From Streptomyces goshikiensis (GTDB lineage: Bacteria; Actinomycetota; Actinomycetes; Streptomycetales; Streptomycetaceae): 64,000 nucleotides of DNA. The notes beneath the pieces were generated by a model. The model was not told where the DNA came from and did no database searches. It was given only the letters and a program-made list of their open reading frames with translations. Both the position numbers and the translations under genes were made by a program. The stretch is taken from assembly GCF_014650555.1 (NCBI RefSeq), contig NZ_BMVE01000001.1, forward strand, positions 496,001-560,000, given 5' to 3'. Shown piece after piece: positions 24,777 to 33,548 of this stretch (positions are counted from its first letter, which is position 1; every line of letters begins with the position of its first letter).

Positions 24777-24969
24777 TCAGCGCACCCAGTCCTTGAGCAC
24801 CTCGGTCTGGAGGGTGATCCCGACGGGGTCGGGGAGCGCGATGTCCGAGCCGTACGGAACGATGTGGATGCTCTCGTACCGGCGGCCGTCGCTCGCCGGC
24901 CGCTATGCGCGCGACGGCTTCGAAATCCTCGGTCCGCATGTGGGGGCGCTGATCGGTCATCACGGTCAT
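24777..24969 (-). pseudogene. Uma2-family endonuclease remnant (internal deletion and frameshift)
   Basis: On the minus strand an intact-looking start, MTVMTDQRPHMRTEDFEAVARIAAGE, is typical of the Streptomyces Uma2 (DUF820) N-terminus. It runs within ~30 residues straight into the family's C-terminal end, read in another frame: RYESIHIVPYGSDIALPDPVG, then ITLQTEVLKDWVR and stop. Full Uma2 proteins are about 190 aa, and here the whole catalytic middle is missing. The span of 193 nt is not a multiple of three, confirming the frame break at the junction (near 24885-24895). This is therefore a deletion derivative, not a gene. Recognition rests on remembered family end sequences. Confidence 0.7.
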
Positions 24970-25068
24970 GCCTTGCTCGACGGTCTGATCCGACGATAGC
25001 GCCGGGCACCGACAGCGGTCCCGGAGTCGTTCCCGCGAGATGCCGGCCGTCGGCCGGGCGGGGCGGGG

Positions 25069-25287
25069 GAAGGGGTCGGTGAGGCGCTGGTGCGGGCCTA
25101 CGCCGAGCGCGCCGCGGCCATCGAAGGGGTGAACCGTCCGCTGCTCTCCACCCGGGCGCGGAGCCCCGCCGCGCACCGGATCCACGAGCGGCCGGGCTTC
25201 GTACGGGCCCCGGAACGGGACTGGTCACCGGTCCCCACGGCGGCGCCGCCGACCTACGCGTTGGAGCTGCGCGTACTGGACTGGTAG
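25069..25287 (+). pseudogene. GNAT acetyltransferase C-terminal fragment
   Basis: In one frame the sequence reads EGVGEALVRAYAERAAAIEGVNRPLLSTRARSPAAHRIHERPGFVRAPERDWSPVP and ends ELRVLDW-stop. The GVGEALV segment resembles GNAT motif A (acetyl-CoA loop), and AAHRIHERPGFVR resembles motif B (AxxLYexlGF). About 90 N-terminal residues expected of such enzymes are absent, and upstream codons give only Gly/Pro/Arg-rich sequence with no start. A 65-residue piece could begin at GTG 25090, but it would lack half the fold. It abuts the Uma2 remnant, so both probably mark one deletion-prone spot. Confidence 0.6.
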
Positions 25288-25294
25288 CAGCCCG

Positions 25295-25342
25295 ACACAA
25301 GATGTGGGGGGTCGCGCATCAACGGCCCCCCACATGTATGCT
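25295..25342 (+). promoter_or_regulatory. Probable tandem NrdR boxes within an inverted repeat
   Basis: ACACAAGATGTGGGG at 25295 and CCCCCACATGTATGCT at 25327 are partial matches to the NrdR box, 32 bp apart. That spacing (three helical turns) is typical for tandem NrdR sites upstream of reductase operons. The same bases form a perfect inverted repeat, ATGTGGGGGG (25302-25311) with CCCCCCACAT (25326-25335). NrdR binding is inferred; a hairpin role is the alternative. Confidence 0.5.
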
Positions 25343-25455
25343 CATCCTCGCTGTCGTCGCAGGGGAATCCGGTGGGAATCCGGAACTGTCCCGCAACGGT
25401 ATGAAGTACACCCATTGGTGTCACCGCAAGTCCGATGACCTGCCGACAGTGCGCC
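25340..25455 (+). ncRNA. Cobalamin (adenosylcobalamin) riboswitch controlling nrdAB
   Basis: The conserved core is plain: GGGAATCCGGTGGGAATCC (25363-25381), then GGAACTGTCCCGCAACGGT (25382-25400), and the closing box with CCGATGACCTGCCGACAG (25432-25449). These are the B12-aptamer landmarks. In S. coelicolor a B12 riboswitch shuts off the class Ia reductase operon when coenzyme B12 is available for the class II enzyme, and the same logic fits here. About 150 nt lie between aptamer and nrdA as an expression platform; its terminator or sequestering helix was not resolved. Confidence 0.92.
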
Positions 25456-25607
25456 CGGCTCGACCGAACCGGGTGCCGATACGTCCGGGCCCCGCGGTTG
25501 GGCCGGTGGACGCCGCGCGGTGTGCCCTCCGAGGTCCCTGTCCGCGCGCGCCCGCTCGCGCCCCGCACCGCAGGTGCCCCGGAGCCGAGCGAGGGAGAGC
25601 TCCCCCC

Positions 25608-28001
25608 GTGACCATCGCGCCTTCCGCACCGCGCGCCGAGTCCGACCCGTCCGACACCGGAATCGAGACCGGGGGACCTGGGGCCGCGCTGCTGCGGACC
25701 CTCACCGAGCTGACCGCCGACCTTCCCGACACCGACCCGGGCCGGGTCGCCGCCGCCGCCCTGCGCGGCCGCAGCGCCGCCGCCGACGAGGCCGAGCTGC
25801 GTTCGCTCGCCACCGAGGCCGCGGCCGGTCTGATCTCCGAGGACCCGGCGTACTCCCGGCTCGCCGCCCGCCTGCTGACGCTCGCCGTCCGCGACGAGGC
25901 CGCCGGCCAGGGGGCCACCTCCTTCTCCGCCTCCGTCGCCGTCGGCCACCGCGAGGGCCTGATCGCCGACCGCACCGCCGCGTTCGTCGAGGCCCACGCG
26001 GCCCGCCTGGACGCGCTGGTCGAGCACACGCTCGCCGAGGGCGCGGACGACCGCTTCGGCTTCTTCGGCCTGCGCACCCTGCACAGCCGCTACCTGCTGC
26101 GCCACCCGATCACCCGCCAGGTCGTCGAGACCCCGCAGCACTTCATGCTGCGCGTGGCCTGCGGTCTCGCCGCGGACGAGAGCGTCCAGGCCGTCGAGGA
26201 AGTGGCCTCGCTCTACCGGCTGATGAGCCGCCTGGACTACCTGCCGTCCTCCCCCACGCTCTTCAACTCCGGCACCCGGCACCCGCAGATGTCCTCCTGC
26301 TACCTGCTGGACTCCCCGCTGGACGAGCTCGACTCGATCTACGACCGTTACCACCAGGTCGCCCGCCTCTCCAAGCACGCCGGTGGCATCGGTCTGTCGT
26401 ACTCCCGCATCCGCGCCCGCGGTTCGCTGATCCGGGGTACGAACGGCCACTCCAACGGCATCGTGCCGTTCCTGAAGACCCTCGACGCCTCCGTCGCCGC
26501 CGTGAACCAGGGCGGCCGCCGCAAGGGCGCCGCCGCCGTCTACCTGGAGACCTGGCACGCGGACATCGAGGAGTTCCTGGAGCTCCGCGACAACACCGGT
26601 GAGGACCAGCGCCGCACCCACAACCTGAACCTGGCGCACTGGGTGCCGGACGAGTTCATGCGCCGCGTGAACGCCGACGCCGACTGGTCGCTGTTCTCCC
26701 CGGCCGACGTGCCCGAGCTGGTCGACCTGTGGGGCGACGACTTCGACGCCGCCTACCGCAAGGCCGAGGCGGACGGCCTGGCCCGCAAGACCATGCCCGC
26801 CCGCGACCTGTACGGCCGGATGATGCGCACCCTCGCGCAGACCGGCCAGGGCTGGATGACCTTCAAGGACGCCTCCAACCGCACGGCGAACCAGACCGCC
26901 GAGCCGGGCACCGTCGTCCACTCCTCGAACCTGTGCACCGAGATCATCGAGGTCACCAACGACGGCGAGACCGCCGTCTGCAACCTCGGCTCGGTCAACC
27001 TGGGCGCGTTCGTCCTGACGGAGACCGGCGAGATCGACTGGGAGCGGCTGGACGAGACCGTCCGCACCGCCGTGACCTTCCTCGACCGCGTGGTGGACAT
27101 CAACTTCTACCCGACCGAGCAGGCCGGGCGCTCCAACGCCCGCTGGCGTCCGGTGGGTCTGGGCGCGATGGGCCTCCAGGACGTCTTCTTCAAGCTGAAG
27201 CTGCCCTTCGACTCCCCCGAGGCGAAGGCGCTGTCCACCAAGCTCTCCGAGCGCATCATGCTGGCCGCGTACGAGGCCTCCTGCGACCTCGCCGAGCGCA
27301 GCGGCCCGCTGCCGGCCTGGGAGCAGACCCGCACCGCCCGCGGCGTCCTGCACCCGGATCACTACGACACCGAGCTGAACTGGCCGGAGCGCTGGGACGC
27401 GCTGCGCGCCCGGGTCGCCGAGTCCGGCATGCGCAACTCACTGCTGCTGGCCATCGCCCCGACGGCGACGATCGCCTCCATCGCCGGTGTGTACGAGTGC
27501 ATCGAGCCGCAGGTCTCCAACCTCTTCAAGCGTGAGACCCTGTCGGGCGAGTTCCTCCAGGTCAACGGCTACCTGGTGGAGGAGCTGAAGAAGCTCGGCG
27601 TGTGGGACGCCCAGAGCCGCGAGGCGCTGCGCGAGGCCAGCGGTTCCGTCCAGGGCTTCGGCTGGATCCCGGCCGAGGTGCGCGAGTTGTACCGCACGGC
27701 GTGGGAGATCCCGCAGCGCGGTCTGATCGACATGGCGGCCGCCCGTACGCCGTTCCTCGACCAGTCGCAGTCGCTGAACCTGTTCCTGGAGACGCCGACC
27801 ATCGGCAAGCTCTCCTCGATGTACGCGTACGCCTGGAAGCAGGGCCTGAAGACCACGTACTACCTGCGTTCGCGCCCGGCGACGAAGATCGCCCGCGCCG
27901 CGCAGGCGGCCACCCCCGTCGCGCTGCCCCAGGCCGTCGTCGACGCCGAGGCGCTGGCCTGCTCCCTTGAGAACCCCGAGTCCTGCGAGGCCTGCCAGTA
28001 A
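25608..28001 (+). CDS. nrdA: Ribonucleoside-diphosphate reductase alpha subunit, class Ia
   Basis: A 797-aa large subunit of the O2-dependent reductase that makes dNDPs. The family segments YLPSSPTLFNSGTRHPQMSSCYLLD, HAGGIGLSYSRIRARGSLIRGTNG and NLGSVNLGAF are present, as are NLCTEI with its cysteine, and the C-terminal CEACQ with the two redox cysteines that regenerate the active site. GTG 25608 follows GAGGGAGAG and lies beyond the riboswitch; frames starting earlier run through the aptamer and are discarded. An ATP-cone is not obvious in the first 100 residues. The stop overlaps the nrdB ATG by one base (TAATG). Confidence 0.95.
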   Translation: MTIAPSAPRAESDPSDTGIETGGPGAALLRTLTELTADLPDTDPGRVAAAALRGRSAAADEAELRSLATEAAAGLISEDPAYSRLAARLLTLAVRDEAAGQGATSFSASVAVGHREGLIADRTAAFVEAHAARLDALVEHTLAEGADDRFGFFGLRTLHSRYLLRHPITRQVVETPQHFMLRVACGLAADESVQAVEEVASLYRLMSRLDYLPSSPTLFNSGTRHPQMSSCYLLDSPLDELDSIYDRYHQVARLSKHAGGIGLSYSRIRARGSLIRGTNGHSNGIVPFLKTLDASVAAVNQGGRRKGAAAVYLETWHADIEEFLELRDNTGEDQRRTHNLNLAHWVPDEFMRRVNADADWSLFSPADVPELVDLWGDDFDAAYRKAEADGLARKTMPARDLYGRMMRTLAQTGQGWMTFKDASNRTANQTAEPGTVVHSSNLCTEIIEVTNDGETAVCNLGSVNLGAFVLTETGEIDWERLDETVRTAVTFLDRVVDINFYPTEQAGRSNARWRPVGLGAMGLQDVFFKLKLPFDSPEAKALSTKLSERIMLAAYEASCDLAERSGPLPAWEQTRTARGVLHPDHYDTELNWPERWDALRARVAESGMRNSLLLAIAPTATIASIAGVYECIEPQVSNLFKRETLSGEFLQVNGYLVEELKKLGVWDAQSREALREASGSVQGFGWIPAEVRELYRTAWEIPQRGLIDMAAARTPFLDQSQSLNLFLETPTIGKLSSMYAYAWKQGLKTTYYLRSRPATKIARAAQAATPVALPQAVVDAEALACSLENPESCEACQ

Positions 28002-29017
28002 TGAGCTCCACCGACCAGAAGAACCTCCTCGACCCGGGCTTCGAGCTGACCCTGCGCCCCATGCGCTACCCGGACTTCTACGAGCGCTACCGGGACGCGA
28101 TCAAGAACACCTGGACCGTCGAGGAGGTCGACCTCCACTCGGACGTCGCAGACCTCGCGAAGCTGACGCCCGCCGAGCAGCACATGATCGGCCGGCTGGT
28201 CGCGTTCTTCGCGACGGGTGACTCGATCGTCTCGAACAACCTGGTGCTGACGCTCTACAAGCACATCAACTCCCCGGAGGCGCGCCTGTACCTGTCGCGC
28301 CAGCTGTTCGAGGAGGCCGTGCACGTCCAGTTCTATCTGACGCTGCTCGACACCTACCTGCCCGACCCGGACGACCGCGCGGCCGCCTTCGACGCGGTCG
28401 AGGAGATCCCGTCGATCCGCGAGAAGGCGCAGTTCTGCTTCAAGTGGATCAACGAGGTCGAGAAGCTGGACCGGCTGGAGACGCAGGCCGACCGCCGCCG
28501 CTTCCTGCTGAACCTGATCTGCTTCGCGGCGTGCATCGAGGGCCTGTTCTTCTACGGCGCCTTCGCGTACGTGTACTGGTTCCGCTCGCGCGGCCTGCTG
28601 CACGGCCTCGCCACCGGCACCAACTGGGTGTTCCGCGACGAGACCATGCACATGAACTTCGCGTTCGAGGTCGTGGACACGGTCCGCAAGGAGGAGCCGG
28701 AGCTCTTCGACGACGCCCTCCAGCAGCAGGTCACCGACATGCTGAAGGAAGCCGTGGACGCGGAGCTGCAGTTCGGCCGCGACCTGTGCGGTGACGGCCT
28801 GCCGGGCATGAACACCGAGTCGATGCGCGAGTACCTGGAGTGCGTCGCGGACCAGCGCCTGGTGCGCCTCGGCTTCGCGCCGGTGTACGGCTCGCAGAAC
28901 CCGTTCTCGTTCATGGAGCTCCAGGGCGTCCAGGAGCTGACGAACTTCTTCGAGCGCCGTCCGTCGGCCTACCAGGTCGCGGTCGAGGGCACGGTCGACC
29001 TGGACGAGGACTTCTAG
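28001..29017 (+). CDS. nrdB: Ribonucleoside-diphosphate reductase beta subunit, class Ia
   Basis: A 338-aa ferritin-like radical subunit. The iron ligand pairs EAVH (in FEEAVHVQFYLTLLDTY) and ETMH (in FRDETMHMNFAFEVV) are clear, and QDLF-type and YGSQNPFSFMELQGVQELTNFFERR segments near the C-terminus match class Ia small subunits. The extreme C-terminus, VDLDEDF, is the tail that docks into NrdA. Translationally coupled to nrdA and therefore under the same B12 riboswitch. Two hairpin terminators follow. Confidence 0.95.
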   Translation: MSSTDQKNLLDPGFELTLRPMRYPDFYERYRDAIKNTWTVEEVDLHSDVADLAKLTPAEQHMIGRLVAFFATGDSIVSNNLVLTLYKHINSPEARLYLSRQLFEEAVHVQFYLTLLDTYLPDPDDRAAAFDAVEEIPSIREKAQFCFKWINEVEKLDRLETQADRRRFLLNLICFAACIEGLFFYGAFAYVYWFRSRGLLHGLATGTNWVFRDETMHMNFAFEVVDTVRKEEPELFDDALQQQVTDMLKEAVDAELQFGRDLCGDGLPGMNTESMREYLECVADQRLVRLGFAPVYGSQNPFSFMELQGVQELTNFFERRPSAYQVAVEGTVDLDEDF

Positions 29018-29032
29018 GCACGGCAGCGACCC

Positions 29033-29056
29033 GCCCGTGCGCGCAGGCGCACGGGC
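29033..29056 (+). terminator. Terminator 1 after nrdB
   Basis: GCCCGTGCGC pairs perfectly with GCGCACGGGC over a 4-nt loop, 15 bp after the nrdB stop. Confidence 0.72.
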
Positions 29057-29061
29057 ACCGG

Positions 29062-29096
29062 GAGCCGGTACGCGGTGGACGACCGCGTGCCGGCTC
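29062..29096 (+). terminator. Terminator 2 after nrdB
   Basis: GAGCCGGTACGCGGT pairs with ACCGCGTGCCGGCTC over a 5-nt loop, with a single U-G wobble. Together with the preceding hairpin it should efficiently end nrdAB transcription. Confidence 0.8.
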
Positions 29097-29135
29097 TTCG
29101 CGTTCCCGGGCCGACGGGCCCGGCGGCCCTGCGGG

Positions 29136-29363
29136 CTAGTGGGCCAGGCGCCGTCCCCGGTACCGGCCCGCGAGCCGGATGCCGCGCCGGCGCGGGGTGG
29201 GCGGGAGGCCTCCGGCCCGCTGGCGGGGGAGCCACACCAGCCGGGTCAGGGCGGCCCGCAGCTGCCGGTCGGTCCGCCGGTCGCGCAGGGCCCCGTACAG
29301 GCTGGGGCCGAGCAGGACGGCGGCGATGGCCAGGACGGCGAGGTAGCTCACGAAGGTGCTCAT
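29136..29363 (-). CDS. Small hypothetical membrane protein
   Basis: A 75-aa protein with one clear N-terminal membrane segment, TFVSYLAVLAIAAVLLGPSLYGAL (about 3-26), and a basic, arginine-rich cytosolic tail rich in RRR/PRR motifs. It is antisense to the flow of nrdAB and the AraC gene and sits between them. Similar small single-span proteins occupy intergenic places in Streptomyces, but I do not recognise a family. Codon bias supports coding on this strand, though not strongly. No function assigned. Confidence 0.55.
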   Translation of the reverse strand: MSTFVSYLAVLAIAAVLLGPSLYGALRDRRTDRQLRAALTRLVWLPRQRAGGLPPTPRRRGIRLAGRYRGRRLAH

Positions 29364-29394
29364 GTCTCTACTGTCCGCCCGATCCGCCATGATC

Positions 29395-29412
29395 GACAGT
29401 GGCAGCACTGTC
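29395..29412 (+). promoter_or_regulatory. Palindromic operator-like site upstream of the AraC-type gene
   Basis: GACAGTG-GCAG-CACTGTC is a perfect 7-bp-arm palindrome, 32 bp before the start codon. CTGCCAC at 29430-29436 repeats part of it in inverse orientation. It lies in the divergent gap with the small membrane-protein gene. Confidence 0.55.
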
Positions 29413-29444
29413 ATGGAAGAGCGAATTACTGCCACACTGAGGGC

Positions 29445-30440
29445 ATGCTGACCAATGTGGCCGTCGCCCTCGTCAACGGTGTCGCCCCCTTCGAGCTGGG
29501 GATCTTCTGCGAGGTCTTCGGAGTGGACCGCAGCGACATGGGGCTGCCCGTGTACGACTTCGCCGTCTGCTCGGCGGAGGACCGCCGCTCCCCCACCGGT
29601 GACGGGCACTTCGAGATCGTCGTCCCGTACGGGCTGGAGCGGCTGGAGAGCGCGGACCTGATCTGCGTCCCCGCCGACCGCGAGGCCACGACCCGCGAGT
29701 ACCCCGAGCCGCTGCTGGCCGCCCTGCGCGGGGCCGTCGAGCGCGGCGCGCGGGTGCTGAGCGTGTGCAGCGGGGCCTTCCTGCTCGGCGCGGCCGGTCT
29801 CCTGGACGGCCGGCGCTGCACCACGCACTGGATGCACTCCCCGACCCTGAGCCGGCGCTTCCCGAAGGCCCGGGTGGATCCCGACGTGCTGTACGTGGAC
29901 GAGGGCCCGGTGATCACCGCCGCGGGCACGGCCTCGGGGATCGACGCATGCCTGCACCTCCTGCGCCAGGAGCACGGCGCCGAGGTGGCCAACACGGTGG
30001 CGCGGCGGATGGTCGTCCCGCCGCACCGCGACGGCGGCCAGGCCCAGTTCATCCAGCGGCCGCTGCCGCGCACCGAGTGCGACACGGTGGGCGAGGTGAT
30101 GGGCTGGATGGCCCGTCACCTGGAGGACGAGATCACCGTCGAGCAGCTGGCCGAGCGGGCGGCGATGTCCCCGCGCACCTTCGCCCGCCGCTTCCTCCAG
30201 GAGACCGGCACCACCCCGTACCAGTGGGTGCTGCGGCAGCGCGTGCTGCTGGCGCAGGAGCTCCTGGAGTCCACGGAGGACACCGTCGACGCGATCGCCG
30301 GACGCTGCGGCTTCGGCAACGCGGCCGCCCTGCGCCACCACTTCCTGCGGGCGCTGGGCACCACGCCGAACGCCTTCCGGCGCGCCTTCCGCGGGCCGGA
30401 CCCGCGGACCGCGGCTCAGGCGTTCGGAACCGTCTCGTAG
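29445..30440 (+). CDS. GATase1-like/AraC-family transcription regulator (NrdS-like)
   Basis: A 331-aa regulator with an N-terminal DJ-1/PfpI-type domain (about 1-190), with [23 protein letters not shown] near 106-128, the nucleophile-elbow Cys of this fold. A C-terminal AraC helix-turn-helix pair follows (about 220-320: [37 protein letters not shown]... and [33 protein letters not shown]). In S. coelicolor an AraC-like gene, nrdS, is the third gene of nrdABS. Here it follows nrdB but is separated by two terminators, an antisense small gene and its own palindrome, so independent expression is likely. Target and ligand unknown. Confidence 0.88.
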   Translation: MLTNVAVALVNGVAPFELGIFCEVFGVDRSDMGLPVYDFAVCSAEDRRSPTGDGHFEIVVPYGLERLESADLICVPADREATTREYPEPLLAALRGAVERGARVLSVCSGAFLLGAAGLLDGRRCTTHWMHSPTLSRRFPKARVDPDVLYVDEGPVITAAGTASGIDACLHLLRQEHGAEVANTVARRMVVPPHRDGGQAQFIQRPLPRTECDTVGEVMGWMARHLEDEITVEQLAERAAMSPRTFARRFLQETGTTPYQWVLRQRVLLAQELLESTEDTVDAIAGRCGFGNAAALRHHFLRALGTTPNAFRRAFRGPDPRTAAQAFGTVS

Positions 30441-31060
30441 CGCGGGGTGCCCTCTTCCATCTGCCGCAGGGCGTCCTTGCGGTCGCGCTTGGAGAGGCGG
30501 TCGATGTACAGGTACCCGTACAGGTGGTCGGTCTCGTGCTGGAGGCAGCGCGCGAAGTAGCCCGTGCCGCGCACCTTGATCGGGTTGCCCTGCGCGTCCC
30601 GGCCCTCGACCTCGGCGTAGTCCGGGCGCGCCAGCGCGGCGTAGGCGGTCGGGACCGACAGGCAGCCCTCGTTCGAGTCGTCCAGCACGCGCGAGGCGGC
30701 CGGCAGCTCGACCAGCTTCGGGTTGACCACGACGCCGGTGTGGCGCACGCCGTCGTCGTCGGGGCAGTCGTAGACGAAGACCTTGGCGTCCACGCCGATC
30801 TGGTTCGCGGCCAGGCCCACGCCCTCGGCGGCCTTCTGGCTGGCGAACATGTCGTCGATCAGCCGCGCCAGGTCCTCGCCGAACTCGGTGACGTCCTTGC
30901 ATTCCCGGTGCAGCACCGGGTTGCCGACGACGGTGATCGGGCGGGCGGTGCCGCGCTCGCGGTGGGCGAGCTCGCGCTCCGCACAGTTCTCGGTGTCCAC
31001 GACGTACCCGTCGTTCGGGTCCCCGACCACACCGACAACCTCGTTCTCCTGCTGCGCCAT
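30416..31060 (-). CDS. def: Peptide deformylase
   Basis: A 214-aa metallo-hydrolase that removes the formyl group from new polypeptides. All three motifs are present: [17 protein letters not shown] (metal Cys) and QHETDHLYG (HExxH-type metal ligands and catalytic Glu). ATG 31060 ([10 protein letters not shown]) gives an N-terminal extension of ~35 residues before the core, usual for one of the Streptomyces PDF paralogues. Its 3' end overlaps the end of the AraC-type gene by 25 bp in convergent orientation. Confidence 0.95.
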   Translation of the reverse strand: MAQQENEVVGVVGDPNDGYVVDTENCAERELAHRERGTARPITVVGNPVLHRECKDVTEFGEDLARLIDDMFASQKAAEGVGLAANQIGVDAKVFVYDCPDDDGVRHTGVVVNPKLVELPAASRVLDDSNEGCLSVPTAYAALARPDYAEVEGRDAQGNPIKVRGTGYFARCLQHETDHLYGYLYIDRLSKRDRKDALRQMEEGTPRYETVPNA

Positions 31061-31143
31061 GTCCGCCGTACGCCTTCCGTAAGTCCCGTTCACCCGTGGT
31101 CGCCGATGGCCACCGATGTGCCCGTACAGCCTACGGCCCCGGC

Positions 31144-32130
31144 TCAGCAGACTTCTTCGAGATCCCGCCACTCCCGGCTGTCCGGGCTGTCCGCGACCCA
31201 GCCGTCGAGCAGCCCGCGGACCAGCCCGGCCGGCGCCGCGATCCCGCACTCGCGCTCGGGGACCCACAACGAGCCCGATCCGGTCGTACGGTGACCCAGC
31301 GGCCCGGGGTGCCCCGGCTCGCTGTGGTCGTGCGGGTCCAGGTGCTCCCCGTCACCCTCGCCGCTCGGCATCGCGCTCTCCGAGCAGGTCCGGCACAGCA
31401 GCCGCACCGAGGAGGACCAGTCCTCGGCTGCGAATCCCGCGTCCGAGGCGAGCTGCTCCAGGGCGTCGCGGTCCGCCTCGGTCGCCGCCTCCAGCAGCAC
31501 CACCCAGGTCGGCACCGGCGAGGGCGCCCACAGCTCGATCTCGTCGAACACGGGGTACGAGGGCCCGGCCGCGGTGACCCGCTCGCCGTGCGGCACCCCG
31601 TCGTGCAGGACCACCTCGCCCCAGCGCCGCCCGGAGGAGGGCAGCGGGATCGAGAGGACCTCCATCCGCGCCGGGTCCAGCCTGCGGCCCCACACCACCT
31701 CGGCCTCGCCCTCCGGCGACAGCCGCACGGCGGCGCTGCCCAGCTCCATGCCGACCGGCTCGCCGTTCCCGGCGGCCTCCCCGGGCACCTTCAGCCCGTA
31801 CGCCTGCCAGGCGCGCCGGGCCAGCGGCCAGTCCTGGAGCGCGGTCGCGGCGATCCCGACGTTCCACCAGTCCGGGGCGCCGTTCTCCCGGTCCAGCAGG
31901 GCCACGGCGCGCAGCCCGGCGGCCCGCGCCTGCTCCCAGTCGTGCCGGAACTTGTGCAGCAGCGCCAGGTTGAACCAGGACTCGGACAGCCAGGGCTCCA
32001 GGTCCGCCGCTCTGGTCAGGAGCGCTCCCGCGTCCTCGTACCGACCGTCGCCGATCAGCGTGAACGCGCGGTCGGTGGCCTGCCGCCACGAGGCGGAGGG
32101 CCTATGCCGTACCTTCCCGAAGATCCTCAC
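31144..32130 (-). CDS. TPR-containing hypothetical protein
   Basis: A 328-aa soluble protein. The N-terminal ~110 residues form two or three tetratricopeptide-like helical pairs ([55 protein letters not shown]...). The C-terminal part is beta-rich and ends with a Cys/His-containing stretch (LLCRTCSES..., then EREC and VC at the end) that could bind metal. There is no signal peptide. It lies downstream of the HD-domain pair and upstream of the deformylase gene, 83 bp away. Conserved in Streptomyces as an uncharacterised gene, as far as I recall. Confidence 0.78.
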   Translation of the reverse strand: MRIFGKVRHRPSASWRQATDRAFTLIGDGRYEDAGALLTRAADLEPWLSESWFNLALLHKFRHDWEQARAAGLRAVALLDRENGAPDWWNVGIAATALQDWPLARRAWQAYGLKVPGEAAGNGEPVGMELGSAAVRLSPEGEAEVVWGRRLDPARMEVLSIPLPSSGRRWGEVVLHDGVPHGERVTAAGPSYPVFDEIELWAPSPVPTWVVLLEAATEADRDALEQLASDAGFAAEDWSSSVRLLCRTCSESAMPSGEGDGEHLDPHDHSEPGHPGPLGHRTTGSGSLWVPERECGIAAPAGLVRGLLDGWVADSPDSREWRDLEEVC

Positions 32131-32258
32131 GATTCCCGCCTGCCTGGGGGCACCCTCCCAGCGGTGGCTGGGGGACTACGGTGCAGCCTTGCGGACACAC
32201 TGACACTCTCACTGGCATCCAACCATGCCCGCTCGGACGACCGCTCATTACCCATGGG

Positions 32259-33548
32259 TTACCCCGGTCGGGCGGGAACAACTCTGGCACGTCCTCCCCT
32301 GGCCAGAACCCTCGCCAAGGACTCCACCACCTCCGGGTGGTGGTCCCGCCCGGTGCCCAGCCTGAGCTGCTCCAGGGCCGCCAGTGAGCCGCCCGGGTGA
32401 AGGACCGCCGCCGCCAGGTCGTCGTACGCGTTGACCGTGCGCACGATACGGGCGGCGACGGGCTGGCGGCGGTACGGGTCCGCCTGGAGTTCCACCACGA
32501 CGGCGACCTCCGCCGGGACCCCGGTCCGGCGGGCCACCTCCCCGCCGAGCTCCGCGATCCGGCGGGCCTCGGCGGCGGGCAGCTCGGCCGTGGCCCCCGC
32601 CGGGACGGGGTCGACGAGGGAGAGCTGCCCGATGTCGTGCATCAGGGCCGCGTACTCCAGCACCGTGAGCTCCCGCTCGGAGAGCCCCAGCTCCCGGCCG
32701 ACGGCGCAGCTCAGGGCCGCGACCCGGCGGGCGTGGCCGGGGCGGGTGTAGCCGGCGATCTCGGTGGCCCGGGCCAGCGAGGTGATGGTCTGGCGGTAGG
32801 TGACGCGGATCTCGGTGATCCGGTGGAAGGACATCTGGGTCAGCAGCAGCGGCACGCTGAACACGGGCAGGGCCCACAGCCCGGCGACCGCCACGCCCAG
32901 GGCCATGACCACACAGGTCGCGCAGATCGCCGAGCCGATGCCGAGCTGGGCGCGCAGCTCGTCGCGCAGCAGCGGCCCGTACGGCCAGCCGGTCCCGGCC
33001 CGGGCCAGCGCGGCGGCGAGCACCGCGTCGCACAGGGAGGTCAGGCCCAGCAGGGCGAGCAGGAAGCCGACGAGGCACGGGCCCCGCCCGGTCAGGTCCT
33101 CCAGCCGCCCCGAGTCGTGGAGCGGCTGGAAACAGGCGGCGGCGAAGGCGACGGTCAGCACCCGCCGGGCCACGTGGTCGAGGGCGTGGCCGCCGCCGCG
33201 GGCGATGTACGGGACGGCGGCGGCCAGGGCGGCGGCGAAGACGACGGCCACGGTCTGGAGCGCCCCGTGCCGGGTGGGATGCCCGGCGGCCTCGCCGAGC
33301 AGGGCGTACGTGAGGGCCGCGGCGGAGCCGAGCGGCGCGGGCCGGCGGTCCTCGGCGGGCAGGTGCCCGGCGGAGGCGGCGCGGTGCTCGTGGTGGTCGC
33401 GGCGGGCGAGTTCGCCGAGGGCCACGAGGGCGGCGAAGGCGAGGGCGGTGCCGGGCTCGGCGACGCCGTGCCACAGGGTGTGCCCCAGTCCGGCGGCGGC
33501 CAGCGCCACCGCGGCGCCGCGCACCGCCCACGCGTCCCAGGGCCTCAT
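32259..33548 (-). CDS. Membrane HD-domain protein with degenerate HD-GYP active site
   Basis: A 429-aa protein. The N-terminal ~230 residues hold six or seven hydrophobic segments (AWAVRGAAVALAAAGLGHTLW, then others through VSVPLLLTQMSF-like helices). The C-terminal HD domain keeps the first metal His and HDIGQ, but lacks the HHExxDGxGYP motif that defines active cyclic-di-GMP hydrolases. Its start overlaps the stop of the preceding HD-GYP gene by 4 bp (ATGA), so the two are translated together. It may be a regulatory or structural partner of the intact protein. Confidence 0.8.
   Translation of the reverse strand: MRPWDAWAVRGAAVALAAAGLGHTLWHGVAEPGTALAFAALVALGELARRDHHEHRAASAGHLPAEDRRPAPLGSAAALTYALLGEAAGHPTRHGALQTVAVVFAAALAAAVPYIARGGGHALDHVARRVLTVAFAAACFQPLHDSGRLEDLTGRGPCLVGFLLALLGLTSLCDAVLAAALARAGTGWPYGPLLRDELRAQLGIGSAICATCVVMALGVAVAGLWALPVFSVPLLLTQMSFHRITEIRVTYRQTITSLARATEIAGYTRPGHARRVAALSCAVGRELGLSERELTVLEYAALMHDIGQLSLVDPVPAGATAELPAAEARRIAELGGEVARRTGVPAEVAVVVELQADPYRRQPVAARIVRTVNAYDDLAAAVLHPGGSLAALEQLRLGTGRDHHPEVVESLARVLARGGRARVVPARPG

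Noticed and set aside
22261..25185. 974-codon antisense frame opposite cstA
   Set aside because: Product is Asp/Gly/Glu/Arg low complexity, shadowing a transporter with unmistakable family motifs. Only its far end overlaps the Uma2 remnant, which is reported separately.
25302..25607. N-terminal extension of NrdA through the riboswitch
   Set aside because: The frame is open but crosses a conserved B12 aptamer. GTG 25608 with its ribosome-binding site gives the standard protein.
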